From the NCBI RefSeq assembly GCF_036240795.1, contig NZ_CP108454.1, forward strand, positions 7,004,001 to 7,068,000: a stretch of 64,000 bases of DNA, in the 5' to 3' direction. Origin of the DNA: Streptomyces sp. NBC_01268 (GTDB lineage: Bacteria; Actinomycetota; Actinomycetes; Streptomycetales; Streptomycetaceae). This document shows, piece after piece, positions 18,219 to 28,444 of the stretch (position 1 is its first letter; each line of letters begins with the position of its first letter). Made by a program: the position numbers and the translations under genes. The notes beneath the pieces were generated by a model. That model saw only the letters and a list, made by a program, of their open reading frames with translations. It did not search any database and had not been told where the DNA came from.

Positions 18219-20431
18219 GCGCCCCCGCCGTCCCGGTCGCGCCCGCCGCCCCGGCCGCCGTGCCCGACCCTCCGCGGCTCGCCGCCGCCGACATGGCCGC
18301 CCGGCTCACCGTGCCGTTCGCGCGCGGCGCCGACCGGCTGCGGCTCGTGGTGCGCGGCACGGCCGTCGCCCCGTACGACTTCCAGCTGCACACCGCGCAG
18401 TTCGGCGTCACGCCCCGGCCCCTGTACATCCTCCAGGCCCGCCAGGACGTCCCCGCCGGGACCACCGTCACCCTCGGCGTACGGGGCGGCCCGGCGCTGT
18501 CGCTGCCCGTGCCCGACGGGCTCACCGCCGGCACCTCCGTCCCCCTCCCCGACGGCACCGGCATCCTCACCGGCATCCAGTCCGCCCTCGCCGGACCCCA
18601 GGAGGACTGGTGGCAGCTCACCGCCCTCCTCGGCACCATGGGCCGGCTGCTGTGGGCCGTCGGCTGGGAACGCGACCACCTGCGTCGCCAGCTCTCCCGC
18701 ACCGCCGCCCAGCGCACCGTCGCCCACGCCTTCGGCATCCACCTCGACCGCAACGGCGCGGGCCTCGGCGTCGTCCGCGCCCCCGGCGAGACCGACGACG
18801 CCTACCGGCGCCGCCTGACCGTCGCCCGCCGCTGGACCCTGCCCACCCCCGCCGGCCTCCTCGCCGCCCTCAACGACGCCGTCGGACCCGTCGACGGCGT
18901 CGCCGACCCCCTCGTCCTCGACGACACCGACGCCGAACTCCGCCGCGGCCTGCTGCCGCTGCGGGTCGCCCCCCTCGACCTGCCGCCCGGACAGAGCGTC
19001 GACCTGCTCGGCACCGTCGGCACCGACCTGCCCCGGCCCCCCGTCGAGGAGGTCTTCCATCCCGGCCTCCTGGTCGCCCTGTCCCCCTTCGCCGCCGAGT
19101 CCCGGCCCCTCCCCGGCACCCCCGACCCCCTCCTCGTCCAGCCCGTCGTCGCCGCGGCCATCGCCCGCCTCAACCTCTTCGCCTCGCGGTCCGTCGTGCA
19201 CGCCGGATACGACCCGAGGGCCACCGACGCCCGCGCCACCGGACGCGCCGTCCTCCTCAGCCACGACACCATCCCCACCGAACGGATCGCCGCCCTCGCC
19301 CACTGGTCCGGATTCGACCTGGTCACCCACCGCACGGACGGACTCGCCTACGCCGAATGCGCCCCCGGCGAGCTCCTCGGCATGGAGACCGGGGACGGCA
19401 CCCTCCCCGTCGACGGGACGACCACCCTCTCCGTACGGCCCCTCACCCCGCCGCCCGGCTCCCTCGTCCGCTGGTACGTGCTGCGCGGCGGCGCGGGCCG
19501 CGCCGAACTCGTCGGACCCACCGAAGGCAGCTCCGTCGTCCTCCGCGGCAAGGCCGCCGGCCGGGTCGTCGTGGTCGCCGAACTCCGCCTCGCCGACCTC
19601 ACGGCCTCCGCCACCCGCGAGATCGTCGTCCGTCCCGTCACGCTCGCCGACACCACCGCGATCGGCGCCGACGGCACCCTCGACCCGGCCCCACCACCCA
19701 CCATGCCGCCCGGCGAGGGCCTCCATCCCGCCTTCCTCGTACGCCACGACGACCCCGCCCACGCCGAGTACGGCACCGACGCGGAGACCCACCGGATGCG
19801 GCGCGAGGTCGCCGAACACCTCGACGCGCTGATCGCCCTCCTACCTCCGGCCACCACCGGCAAGCTGGCCGTCCGCAGGGACCTGAGCACGACGGCGAGC
19901 CCCCTCGCCAAGGAGGCACGCGAACTGCGCCTCAGCCACCCGGGCCTGCCCCCGGGAACGCTCGGCGCGCTCGCCCACCGGGCCGGCTTCAGCTACGTCC
20001 GCGTCGCCGGGGGAGTCGTGACGGTCTCCCAGGAACACCGGGACCCGGTCAGGGTCACCGCCCCCGGGATCTTCCGCGACGTCCTGCCGATCGGCACCAC
20101 CGTGCCCCTGACCGTGACACCCTCGCCCGCCGAGATCGGCGCCGCCGGAGTCCTCGGCTGGTCCACCGGCGACGGCGCCGCGACCCTCCTGACCACCGCC
20201 CCCGGCGCGATGTCCGTCCGCGGCGAACACGGCGGCCCCGCCTGGGTGCAGGCCTCCTACCGGATGGGCGACAGAACCGGCGCCTACCAGTTCACGGTCC
20301 GGCTCCGCCCCGAACTCGCCGGCCACACCCTGCCGCCCGCCACCCGAACCCTGATCGTCCGACTCCTCGACGACCTGCGCCCCCTGGGCGTCGAGGTCGT
20401 CACCCGTCTCCTGCCCGGAGGGAACCCGTGA
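18215..20431 (+). CDS. Large baseplate wedge protein, gpI-like core with Ig-like parts
   Basis: 738 aa from ATG 18215, overlapping the gpJ-like gene. Residues ~120-260 carry the tail-protein-I-type pattern (QEDWWQLTALLGTMGRLLWAVGWERDHLRRQL, RAPGETDDAYRRRLTVARRW), an adaptor between wedges and fibres. The rest is much longer than P2 gpI (about 176 aa). It includes beta sandwiches such as GTTTLSVRPLTPPPGSLVRWYVLRGG and VTVSQEHRDPVRVTAPG and helical pieces. The enlargement could merge the usual gpI and a second wedge or surface protein, as in some CIS loci. Family of the core likely; extra domains not identified. Confidence 0.7.
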   Translation: MSAPAVPVAPAAPAAVPDPPRLAAADMAARLTVPFARGADRLRLVVRGTAVAPYDFQLHTAQFGVTPRPLYILQARQDVPAGTTVTLGVRGGPALSLPVPDGLTAGTSVPLPDGTGILTGIQSALAGPQEDWWQLTALLGTMGRLLWAVGWERDHLRRQLSRTAAQRTVAHAFGIHLDRNGAGLGVVRAPGETDDAYRRRLTVARRWTLPTPAGLLAALNDAVGPVDGVADPLVLDDTDAELRRGLLPLRVAPLDLPPGQSVDLLGTVGTDLPRPPVEEVFHPGLLVALSPFAAESRPLPGTPDPLLVQPVVAAAIARLNLFASRSVVHAGYDPRATDARATGRAVLLSHDTIPTERIAALAHWSGFDLVTHRTDGLAYAECAPGELLGMETGDGTLPVDGTTTLSVRPLTPPPGSLVRWYVLRGGAGRAELVGPTEGSSVVLRGKAAGRVVVVAELRLADLTASATREIVVRPVTLADTTAIGADGTLDPAPPPTMPPGEGLHPAFLVRHDDPAHAEYGTDAETHRMRREVAEHLDALIALLPPATTGKLAVRRDLSTTASPLAKEARELRLSHPGLPPGTLGALAHRAGFSYVRVAGGVVTVSQEHRDPVRVTAPGIFRDVLPIGTTVPLTVTPSPAEIGAAGVLGWSTGDGAATLLTTAPGAMSVRGEHGGPAWVQASYRMGDRTGAYQFTVRLRPELAGHTLPPATRTLIVRLLDDLRPLGVEVVTRLLPGGNP

Positions 20432-21045
20432 CCGACATCGTCTTCAGCCCCACCTTCAAACACGTGGCGTGGGTCGACAACCGCGACCGCGTGGCCGCGA
20501 GCGGGCAGAACGGCTTCAACGTGCGCTTCGACGCGATCCAGAGGGACCTGGAGAACCTGTCGAAGGTGGTGGGGCAGGTCGACGTGGGGCTGAAGGCGGC
20601 GGGGCAGCGGCCGTTGGTCGAGCGGAAGCTGACGCTGGCGCCGGCCTTCGTCCCGGTGGAAGGTAGTCCGCCGTGGACCATCGACGGCCACGGCGTGGCG
20701 ATCAGGCAGGACGGGAACCTCCTGCCCGTCCGAGGCATCATGAGCGTCACGCCGCCCGACGGCGTCGTCCTGCGCAAGCTGCGCGCCACGGGACAGAACA
20801 GCGCCACCAGCCCCTTGCAGGTCACTCTCCACCGCATTCCGCTCGCCGACTCCACCAACCTCGAAACGGTCGCCCAGGTGTCGTGCTCCGGCGGCCCCTT
20901 CGGCGATCCGGCGGAGGTGCCGGCCGACCGGAACCGGGTGGACATGGGCACGTACCGCTACTTCATCGAGGCGTACGTGGCGAACGCCCCCGCCGGAACC
21001 ACGCTTGGCATCACGAGCATCCAGCTCTCCTACCTCGGAATCTGA
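20428..21045 (+). CDS. CIS accessory protein, possible fibre or lid component
   Basis: 205 aa from GTG 20428, overlapping the previous stop (GTGA). A short N-terminal helix (FNVRFDAIQRDLENLSKVVGQVD) is followed by a beta-sandwich-like part (KLTLAPAFVPVEG...YRYFIEAYVANAPAGTTLGITSIQLSYLGI). The helix-plus-jelly-roll layout resembles small tail fibre or receptor-binding proteins with a trimerising helix. No membrane segment. Not recognised; the role is inferred from its place after the baseplate genes. Confidence 0.55.
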   Translation: MTDIVFSPTFKHVAWVDNRDRVAASGQNGFNVRFDAIQRDLENLSKVVGQVDVGLKAAGQRPLVERKLTLAPAFVPVEGSPPWTIDGHGVAIRQDGNLLPVRGIMSVTPPDGVVLRKLRATGQNSATSPLQVTLHRIPLADSTNLETVAQVSCSGGPFGDPAEVPADRNRVDMGTYRYFIEAYVANAPAGTTLGITSIQLSYLGI

Positions 21046-21056
21046 ACGGAGGCCCC

Positions 21057-22031
21057 ATGACCGACCACCTCTACATCCGCATGTCCGACACCGACGACGG
21101 CGTACGGCCGTGGCCCGACAGCAACACACCCAAGTTCTGGGACAACGACGGCCTCTGGATCCGCACCTTCCCCGACCCGAACCACCCCCAGGACCACGTC
21201 GACGGCAACACGACCCGGGTGGGCCTGAAGACCCTCGTCATGGTGCGGGTCAAGAACAAGGGCCCGGAACTCATGCAGGACGTCCGGATCCAGGCGTACC
21301 TGTTCCCACCGGGGTTCGGCGCCATGACCCCCTCGGCCAAACAGGCGGTGTTCAACCTCGCGCCTCCGACGAACATCAATCCGGGGGCCGTCGTCGAGAT
21401 CGAAGTGCCGCCGCAGTGGACGCCCCTTGATTCCGACTACCAGAAGACGAGCGGCGGGCACTTCTGCATCGCCGCCAACGTCTACACGAGCACGGACGGC
21501 AAGGAGGTCGGGGCGTTCGAGACTTTCGAACCCGTCAACAACGCGCACCACGCCCAGCGCAACCTCGTCCTGAACGACGCCCCGCACGGCCCCGGAACGT
21601 CGTCGAAGGTCCCCACGACGCAGTACCCGCCGCCGGTGAGCGACATGCTCTACCTCGTCACCGCCGAGCACGTGACGACGAAGCCCAGCCCGGGCCAGCT
21701 CGACATGCTCGTGCACCATCCCCGTGTCGTGTCGACCGAGGCCGGGCTCGCCAGGGGAGAGGTCGGCCTGAGCACCTCCAGCGGGACCGTGCCCATCACG
21801 GTCGGCACCGAGCCGCCTGTCTTCGGGCTGAGCTCGGACTTCATCCCCGGGCTCGACACCCGCTTCAGGTTCGCCCCCGACCGGCCCGACCGGATCGACA
21901 CCGACCTCATCGTCGACCTGCCCAAGGACGCCCCCCTCGGCAGCCTCTACACCTTCGACATCGCCCTGTGGAGTGAACGGGGCGACATGGTCGGCTGCCC
22001 GCTGCGCGTGATGCTCCTGGTCACCGAGTAG
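21057..22031 (+). CDS. CIS accessory protein with CARDB/Ig-like fold
   Basis: 324 aa, ATG 21057 with ACGGAGG upstream. The N-terminus has [23 protein letters not shown]. Next comes [27 protein letters not shown], typical of CARDB-like immunoglobulin domains (a conserved V-x-N-x-G strand pair). The second half is another beta-rich region with many Pro residues. No signal peptide. Such domains decorate surfaces or bind targets, so it may be an outer baseplate or fibre component. Fold guess moderate; function unproven. Confidence 0.55.
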   Translation: MTDHLYIRMSDTDDGVRPWPDSNTPKFWDNDGLWIRTFPDPNHPQDHVDGNTTRVGLKTLVMVRVKNKGPELMQDVRIQAYLFPPGFGAMTPSAKQAVFNLAPPTNINPGAVVEIEVPPQWTPLDSDYQKTSGGHFCIAANVYTSTDGKEVGAFETFEPVNNAHHAQRNLVLNDAPHGPGTSSKVPTTQYPPPVSDMLYLVTAEHVTTKPSPGQLDMLVHHPRVVSTEAGLARGEVGLSTSSGTVPITVGTEPPVFGLSSDFIPGLDTRFRFAPDRPDRIDTDLIVDLPKDAPLGSLYTFDIALWSERGDMVGCPLRVMLLVTE

Positions 22032-22047
22032 CCCCGGCCCGACCGCG

Positions 22048-25000
22048 ATGGAGATCCACGTCCACGTGCCGGTGAGGATCACCCTCACCGGCGAGCCCGG
22101 ACCCGACGAGCTGGCCGCGCTCACCCGCCGGCTGACCGCGCTCGTCGCCCGGCGGCTCGCGCAGGCCGAGCGCGAGGTCGGGCGCGGGCACCGGACCCCG
22201 CCCTGGGCGACGGCGGACGGCACAGGGGCGCAGGAGCTCCACGAGCCGGAGCGGGACGTGGAGGACGGCTACGCGCTGCCCTCGTACGCCGGCGCCGGCC
22301 GCCGCACCAAGGTCCCCGTGCGCCGCCGGGAGCCCTGGACCGTCGTCCGCACCGTGCGGGCGCGGGTCGAGGTGGACCGGTTCCTCGGCCACGTGGGGGA
22401 GGTGCTGGGGCAGCCCTTCCCCCAGGCCGTGCTGTACCGCGGGCTGGCCGGGACCGTCCGCGACGTCGACGTCTGGCTGGTGCGCCTCGACACGGCGTAC
22501 GTGCCCGAGGCGCTGGGGCAGGAGCTCATGGCCAGGAACGCCGCCGCGGAGAAGGGCGGGAAGAGCGATCAGGCCTGGGCGCTCTCCGCGTCCGAGACCC
22601 TGCTGGGGCGGCTCGCCGAGGCGGACGAGAGCGGGACCGTCGCCGCCCGCATCCCGCACGTGCCCCTGCGGCACGCCGTGTTCGCCGCGATGCGGCTGCC
22701 GCACGTCGACCTCACCGAGGTCGCCGTCCTCGGTCGCCCCAACTGGGTCGGGGTGACCGTGCGCGAGGCCGGGTTCTGCGTGGACCCGGACGTCTTCCAA
22801 CGGGCCACCGGCGTCCCGTGGAGCCGGTACGCCGAGGAGTTCGGGAGCGAGCCGATCACCGTCGCGACCCAGCCCGCCGTGCTGCGCGCCGCCTCGAACG
22901 CGGTGCGCACCCCCGCCGGCATCGAACGCGAGCTCCTCCTGGCGCTGTTCGACCGGCACGCGTTCGACGGGCACCCGCACCTCCAACCGGCCTCCCGCCT
23001 CTTCGTCGCCGAGGGTGACGCGCTGCCCGGCGTGCCCGACTCCGTGCGGCAGGAGATCCTGTGGCCGGATGCGGAGGGCGAGCGGGTGCTCTACTGCCGG
23101 GCCCTGCTCGATGTCAGCGCCGAGACCCTCGGCGCCGCGGTCTTCCGGCCGCAGGCCCGGAAGCTGGCCGGCGGCCTCGTCCCGCTGATCGGGGACGACC
23201 GCTTCGGCGCCGCGCTCGACACGGTGCTCGCCGAGACCCTCTCGCAGGCGGGCGGCCGGTTCGGCGGCCTCTTCGCGTACGTGCTGGACAGCATCGAACG
23301 GCACGGGAAACTGGTCGAGTTCTTCGACGCGGCCGACGCCACCCGCCGGTTCGACCTGCGGCTGCGCCTGCTCCAGCAGTGCGAGACCACCCGGTACGCC
23401 CGTCACGGGCGGGTACGCGCCCTGCGCACCACCCTCGCCAAGGAGCGGGCGGTCACCACCGCCCACGCCTACACGGTCGGCGGCACGTTGCGGGGGGCCG
23501 TCCAGCTCGACCGGCGGGAGGACGGGACCGTGCTGGCCGGGCAGCTCCTGGGGGACGTCGACCTCCTCTACGAGAAGACCCGCACCGTCACGCGCCCGAA
23601 ACCGGGCAGAGCGGAGGCACTGCTCGCCGCGCTCGACGTCGAGCGTGAGCGGATGATCGAGGACATCCTCGCCGGGCGAGACCAACACAGCTACGAGGAA
23701 GGGGAGTTCCTCTCCGTCGCGATGGAGCGGGCCGCACGGGCGGCACATATCACCGCCGACGACTTCGAGAAGGTCGACATCGAGTTCGGCATCAGGCTCG
23801 TGGAGGTGTACGCCACCCAGGAGCACGGACTGCCCTCCTACGACGTGGGGTTCGAGATCGTCTCGCGCGAGAAGGGTTCCGGTGCCGGGTGGGGACTCGC
23901 CGTCGGCCCCCTGCGGGAGACCGTCGGCGCGTTCGAGGCACGGCTCGTGGAGTGGCGACTCGGCCGCGCCGGAGAGGCCTACCGGATCGCGGGCTTCGCC
24001 GTGGTCGCCATCGGCGGACTCGCCCTCGCCTGGGAGGCGGGCGTCGTCGCCTCCCTCGTCCGGCTGGGCGGCGGGATCGGCCAGATCGGCTTCGGCATCA
24101 CCGTCTCGGAGGCCGTCTACCTGTACAAGATCCTGCGCCGTCAGGAGGAGGCCACCGCCGGCGGGTTCCTCACCGCCGCCGTCGACGGCTACCTCGGCAC
24201 CGTCGGCTACCGGATCGGCGGCGGGCTCGGCGGCTGGGCCGGCAGCCGGATCGGCAGCGCCCTGCTGCGCGCCCGGATCGCCGCCTGGATCACCGGCAAG
24301 CTGGGCGCCGGCGCGGTGGGCGGCGCCGCCGGGGCGGTCCTGGTGACCTTCGGGCACGACATCGTCGACGCACGCTCGTCGGGCATCGACGCCTATGTGG
24401 CCACCATGGAGTTCCCCGCGGTCCTCGGCATCGTCGCCGCCTTCACCGTCGAGCCGTTCCTGCACGCACTCCTGACCCGGACCGGGCCGACGGTGATCAA
24501 GGCCGCCCTGCTGACCCGCCTCCTCAGTGCCGAGGGCGTCACCGCCGAACAGTGGGCCGAGGCCATGGCCCTGACCCGGCGACGGATGCAGAGTGCCCTG
24601 GGGCAGAGCCTCCCGGAGGCGGAGGCGCAGGCCTGGGCGCGGGCGCTCGGCGCCCGTGCCGACGAGGCGGCGGAGGGGCTCGCCCACGCGCGCCCCACGG
24701 GGACCGAGTCCCGCGTCCCCGCGCGCATCACGTCGGCGCACGAGACCCCGGCGCCCGCGCCCGCGACGGAGGCCGCGCCGGTGTCGCAAGCCGCGCCCGT
24801 GACGGAGACCGCGCCGGTCTCGCAGGGCGCGCCTGTCACGGAGGCTGCGCCCGTCACGGAGGCCGCTCCCGTCACGGAGGCCGCTCCTGTCACGGAGGCC
24901 GCTCCCGTCACCGAAGAGGCGAGCCCCGCGGCTCAGGCCGTACGGCGGCGGACCCCGCCCGTCTCCACCTGGCCGAGCTGGGCACGCCTCAGGGAGGCCT

Positions 25001-25761
25001 CGCTCACCGACCGGGAAGCGGCCCACGACCGGCGGTGGTACGAGACGGCGAGCATCGACGAGCTGCGCGCCCGCGAGGCCCACGACCCCGTGGCCAAGCA
25101 GTTGCTCGACGCGGAGTGGGGCGGTGCCAAGCGCCCGTACCAGCCCGAACGCCCCACCGATCCCGCCGTACAGGCGCGGCTGCGCGAGGACCTGCGCGCT
25201 GCGCGCGTCGCCGTGGAGGCCGAGCGACGGCGGCAGGTGGCGGCAGGGCTGCGTAAGCGGTCCGAACGGGAGCGCGCCGGGTGGGTCAAGATCAAGACCC
25301 GGGCCGGAACGTACTGGCTGGAGCCGACCGACAAGGCGGCCGCCGGGTACGAGGGCACGATCGCCGTCGCCCGCTCCGACATCCCCGCCCTCGCCGGGGA
25401 GCTGTTCACGGGCGGATCGCCGCGCGCCCTCGGCTCGTACGACGCCACCCATGACATCCGGCCGGCGGACAACGTCGTCGTGCCGCAGGCCCACGGGCAC
25501 GCCGAGCAGGACGTCGGCCAGCAGATCGACGCGCGCCTCGCCCGCCTCACCGAGGCCGAACGGGCCGCCGCGCGCGGGCACACCGTGTACGTCCGGGTCG
25601 ACCAGGAGGTCTGCACCGTCTGCGCCTCCGGACTCGGCGGCGGGCCGCGCGGCGGGGTGCTCGCCCGGCTCAGCGCCCGGCACCCCGACATCGTCTTCGA
25701 GATCACCGCCGACGACGTCAGCACGGTCTACCGGATCATCGCCGGAAAGAGGGTGAAGTGA
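22048..25761 (+). CDS. Large CIS-linked candidate effector with C-terminal deaminase-like toxin domain
   Basis: 1237 aa, ATG 22048. Parts in order: a helix and the motif [12 protein letters not shown] (residues 74-85), shared with the next gene; a long mixed region to ~640; a hydrophobic, Gly-zipper-rich stretch ~655-800 ([39 protein letters not shown]) that could enter membranes; a hexapeptide repeat linker ~907-956; and a charged helical region. The C-terminus carries [11 protein letters not shown], His1151-Ala-Glu1153 and Cys1189-x-x-Cys1192. HAE plus CxxC is the zinc site of cytidine-deaminase-fold toxins, the superfamily that includes SCP1.201/DddA and YwqJ types. I infer a nucleobase-deaminating toxin carried by the CIS. 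The subfamily is not assigned, and no immunity gene is recognised. Confidence 0.7.
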   Translation: MEIHVHVPVRITLTGEPGPDELAALTRRLTALVARRLAQAEREVGRGHRTPPWATADGTGAQELHEPERDVEDGYALPSYAGAGRRTKVPVRRREPWTVVRTVRARVEVDRFLGHVGEVLGQPFPQAVLYRGLAGTVRDVDVWLVRLDTAYVPEALGQELMARNAAAEKGGKSDQAWALSASETLLGRLAEADESGTVAARIPHVPLRHAVFAAMRLPHVDLTEVAVLGRPNWVGVTVREAGFCVDPDVFQRATGVPWSRYAEEFGSEPITVATQPAVLRAASNAVRTPAGIERELLLALFDRHAFDGHPHLQPASRLFVAEGDALPGVPDSVRQEILWPDAEGERVLYCRALLDVSAETLGAAVFRPQARKLAGGLVPLIGDDRFGAALDTVLAETLSQAGGRFGGLFAYVLDSIERHGKLVEFFDAADATRRFDLRLRLLQQCETTRYARHGRVRALRTTLAKERAVTTAHAYTVGGTLRGAVQLDRREDGTVLAGQLLGDVDLLYEKTRTVTRPKPGRAEALLAALDVERERMIEDILAGRDQHSYEEGEFLSVAMERAARAAHITADDFEKVDIEFGIRLVEVYATQEHGLPSYDVGFEIVSREKGSGAGWGLAVGPLRETVGAFEARLVEWRLGRAGEAYRIAGFAVVAIGGLALAWEAGVVASLVRLGGGIGQIGFGITVSEAVYLYKILRRQEEATAGGFLTAAVDGYLGTVGYRIGGGLGGWAGSRIGSALLRARIAAWITGKLGAGAVGGAAGAVLVTFGHDIVDARSSGIDAYVATMEFPAVLGIVAAFTVEPFLHALLTRTGPTVIKAALLTRLLSAEGVTAEQWAEAMALTRRRMQSALGQSLPEAEAQAWARALGARADEAAEGLAHARPTGTESRVPARITSAHETPAPAPATEAAPVSQAAPVTETAPVSQGAPVTEAAPVTEAAPVTEAAPVTEAAPVTEEASPAAQAVRRRTPPVSTWPSWARLREASLTDREAAHDRRWYETASIDELRAREAHDPVAKQLLDAEWGGAKRPYQPERPTDPAVQARLREDLRAARVAVEAERRRQVAAGLRKRSERERAGWVKIKTRAGTYWLEPTDKAAAGYEGTIAVARSDIPALAGELFTGGSPRALGSYDATHDIRPADNVVVPQAHGHAEQDVGQQIDARLARLTEAERAAARGHTVYVRVDQEVCTVCASGLGGGPRGGVLARLSARHPDIVFEITADDVSTVYRIIAGKRVK
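24766..24915 (+). repeat. 18-bp tandem repeats encoding a VTEAAP-type linker
   Basis: About eight units of a GTCACGGAGGCCGCTCC-like 18-mer; the last four are nearly identical at DNA level. They encode Val-Thr-Glu-Ala-Ala-Pro hexapeptides at residues 907-956 of the effector. The near-identity points to recent slippage expansion of a flexible linker ahead of the toxic tip. Confidence 0.85.
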
Positions 25762-27320
25762 ACACCGGCCGCCGCGAACGCCGTTTCCACCCGCCCGACG
25801 TGCCCGCCCGGCCCGAAGGGATCTCCCCGGAGACCGCACGGCTCCTGGAGAGCGCCGTCCGGCAGGCCCTGTCGGACGCGGTACGGACGCTCGGCGACGG
25901 CACGTCCGGCGCGACGCCGACGTCGGCAGCCGCACCCGACGGGGCCCGCGACGCGGCGGCGCCGCCCCGGCCGCCCGGCGAGGGCACCTCCGGCGACGGC
26001 TACGAGGTGCCCAGCTACGCCGACGCCGGCCGCCCGGTGACCGTGCCGCTGCGCGACGGCCCGGGGGTGCCGGCCACCGGGCCCGTCGGCCGCCCGGCGG
26101 GCGGCCTCGGTCCCGCCGAGGTCACCGGAAGCGGTACGCGCGACCTCGGCGGCGGCGCACGCCCCTGGGACGCGCCCGCACCGCCTGCCCGCCCGGGGGA
26201 GTGGGCGCCGGAGCGGCTCGCCACCCTGCGGACCCGGATGGGGGACGGCTTCGAGCACGCGCCGCTCGGCAGGATCTCCCTCGACGACCTCACGGTCGGC
26301 TCCACCGAGGTCGCGCTGGTGCCCGCGCTCGGCGACACCGGCCCGGGGCGGACCGTGGCCGACCGGCTCGGCCCCGGGGCCTTCTACCTCGACCCGGTCG
26401 CCCGCGAACGCCTCGGCCCGGCGGCGACGCCGGTGCCCGGCGCGGGGTACGCCGTGCACCGGGTCACCGCGGACGGGCACCGCCACGACACCGGGCTCCG
26501 CGTCGTCACCCAGGACACCGGTACGGTCCCGTCCGGCATCCTCGCGTGCACCGGAGACCTCGGTCCCGTCCGCGAGCACACGGGCGCGGTCAGGCCGCGC
26601 GTCCCCGAAGGCGCCGACGGGGCAGGCCTGTTCAGCGGTGTCCTGTGGGGCGCGGACGAGCACCTGGACCAGGTCGTCGAGTGCGTCCGCGTGCTGGCGG
26701 AGGCGGTGCGCCCCGAAGGGCCCGGACGGGACCGGCACTGGTTCTGGGACGCGACCGCCGACTGCGTCGAGCATCCGCTGGTGGTCGCCTCCCGGGGCCC
26801 GAGGGAGCTGCGCGAGCTCTACGTGGACAAGCTGGATCAGGGCGAGTTCTTCCTCGCGGGGCGCGTCCTGTGCCAGCTGGTCCTCATGCTGCTCAGCCTT
26901 CCCGGACGGCTCGCCGACCCCGGCCCGCTCACCCTGAGGCGCGTCGGCCCGGCGGACCTCGGCGCCCTCGGACTGCGGGCCGCGGACGTGATCCGCTTCC
27001 TGTTCGCCGGGCCGCACGCCGTGCTCACCGCCGAGGGCGCCCTGCTCGGCCTGGGCGGCGGCGCCGACGTCCTCGTGGCCGGGCCCTGGGACAAGGGCAC
27101 CTCCGCGCTGTGCCGGAGCGGGCTCGCCACGGCACTGGAGGAGGGCGACCTGCCGCTCGTCCCCGGCGAGACCGAGGAGCTGGCGCGGGCCCTCGGACTG
27201 CCCCCCGGACCCGGCCCGCACGAGGACCGCGTCCGGCGGGAGACGGCGCGCAGGCTCAGGGAGCGACACGAGCGGCACGATCCTCCGGGGCCCGACGCCC
27301 CGCCCGTCACACCCAGTTGA
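25758..27320 (+). CDS. Second CIS-linked protein with shared N-terminal PSYAxAGR motif, unknown function
   Basis: 520 aa from GTG 25758, overlapping the effector stop by four bases (GTGA). I do not recognise the family. Residues 23-47 form a helix, and residues 80-97 ([19 protein letters not shown]) match the shared motif of the previous protein. A Pro/Gly-rich linker follows, then a globular part with [43 protein letters not shown] and [16 protein letters not shown]. It is too large for a typical immunity protein, and the shared leader suggests another cargo or a partner loaded alongside it. The stop overlaps the protease gene on the other strand by 14 bases. Confidence 0.6.
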   Translation: MNTGRRERRFHPPDVPARPEGISPETARLLESAVRQALSDAVRTLGDGTSGATPTSAAAPDGARDAAAPPRPPGEGTSGDGYEVPSYADAGRPVTVPLRDGPGVPATGPVGRPAGGLGPAEVTGSGTRDLGGGARPWDAPAPPARPGEWAPERLATLRTRMGDGFEHAPLGRISLDDLTVGSTEVALVPALGDTGPGRTVADRLGPGAFYLDPVARERLGPAATPVPGAGYAVHRVTADGHRHDTGLRVVTQDTGTVPSGILACTGDLGPVREHTGAVRPRVPEGADGAGLFSGVLWGADEHLDQVVECVRVLAEAVRPEGPGRDRHWFWDATADCVEHPLVVASRGPRELRELYVDKLDQGEFFLAGRVLCQLVLMLLSLPGRLADPGPLTLRRVGPADLGALGLRAADVIRFLFAGPHAVLTAEGALLGLGGGADVLVAGPWDKGTSALCRSGLATALEEGDLPLVPGETEELARALGLPPGPGPHEDRVRRETARRLRERHERHDPPGPDAPPVTPS

Positions 27321-28410
27321 CCTTCGCCTGCGCCAGCAGCGGATCGTCCACCATCTCCCACAGCGGCACGGCCACGTTGCCGATCCGGTAGCGCCCGCCG
27401 AAGTGGAGGCCGAGGACCCGGTGGTCGGTGAGGTCGAAGACCGGGGAGCCGCTGTTGCCGCCGAGCGTCGAGCAGTCGTGCTTCATCACCCGGCCGCCGG
27501 GCGTGAACTCCGTGGTCATGCCCGGCTGGAGCCGCTTCACGTTGTAGATGTCCATGAAGATCCGGCGCATCGACTCCGGCTCGTTGCGGCGCCCGTCCCA
27601 CGCCGGGTAGCCGACGACGTACACCGGCCGGCCCGGCACGCTCGCCGGGGCGTCCGCCGCGACCGCCAGCGGGGTCGGCAGCTGCTCGCCGTCGGGCGGG
27701 GCGATCCGCAGCAGCGCCATGTCGACCTCGGGGTGGATGCCGATCACCTCGGTGATCTCGTACGGGAGGGAGGCCGGGGTCGGCACCGGTCCCGGGGCCT
27801 GGGCGGCGGGCAGTTCCTCGCCCGGGTCGATCCGGGCGGACATGCCCTGCTGGAAGGTCCAGCCGGCTCCCTCGGCGCGGCTGAACTCGGCGGCCACGTG
27901 CCGGTTGGTCATCACCGCGTCGGGCCCCACCTGGAACGCCGTGCCGATCCACGCGAGGCTCGGGTGTCCGGTGACCTCGACCCGGCCGACCCGGGCGATC
28001 GACTCGTGGATCGCCGGCCGGCTCGCGTCGAGGACCGCCCAGTCGCCCGGCTGGGAGGGGAAGTCCTGTCCCTGCACCAGGATCGCGGGCCGGCCCTCCA
28101 GGAGGACGATCGCCTCCACGCCGAAGTACTCGTCGTCGTCGATCTCGTCGGCCCGGCCGTCGGCCAGCTTCTCCAGGCCGGAGACGCCCGCCTCCAGGAC
28201 CCGGGACCGTTCCTCCTGCGCGAACTTGGCGATCTGGGCCGCGGAGGCCACGCCGGGCGGCAGTTCCGCCGCCGACTCCTCGTACTCGATCTCCGCCTCC
28301 AGGCCCGCCCGGACCCGGGCGGCCACCTCGCGCAGATCGCCGAAGACCCGTTCGGGTCCGGTCGCGACCGGTGACCCGCCGTGCGAGCCGCCGCGTGATC
28401 CGTAGCCCAT
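27307..28410 (-). CDS. Trypsin-like serine protease
   Basis: 367 aa, ATG 28410. No signal peptide, so probably cytosolic. Residues 1-135 are a helical N-terminal part rich in Glu (EIEYEESAAEL, EDDD-like run). From ~140 a chymotrypsin/V8-like fold begins, with the triad His171 (TNRHVAAEF), Asp230 (HPEVDMALLRI) and Ser320 (GGNSGSPVF). It lies 34 bases after the large ATPase-trypsin gene in the same direction, so it is in the same operon. An active protease is expected; intracellular trypsins with regulatory N-termini belong to NTPase-linked conflict systems. Substrate unknown. Confidence 0.85.
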   Translation of the reverse strand: MGYGSRGGSHGGSPVATGPERVFGDLREVAARVRAGLEAEIEYEESAAELPPGVASAAQIAKFAQEERSRVLEAGVSGLEKLADGRADEIDDDEYFGVEAIVLLEGRPAILVQGQDFPSQPGDWAVLDASRPAIHESIARVGRVEVTGHPSLAWIGTAFQVGPDAVMTNRHVAAEFSRAEGAGWTFQQGMSARIDPGEELPAAQAPGPVPTPASLPYEITEVIGIHPEVDMALLRIAPPDGEQLPTPLAVAADAPASVPGRPVYVVGYPAWDGRRNEPESMRRIFMDIYNVKRLQPGMTTEFTPGGRVMKHDCSTLGGNSGSPVFDLTDHRVLGLHFGGRYRIGNVAVPLWEMVDDPLLAQAKVNWV

Positions 28411-28444
28411 CTCCCGTCACCTCCGTCTGCCCCGCCCGCGTGTG

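Noticed and set aside
10711..22031. Ordinary prophage
   Set aside because: No capsid, portal, terminase, integrase or lysis genes; hub, wedge and sheath plus toxin-like cargo fit a CIS better.
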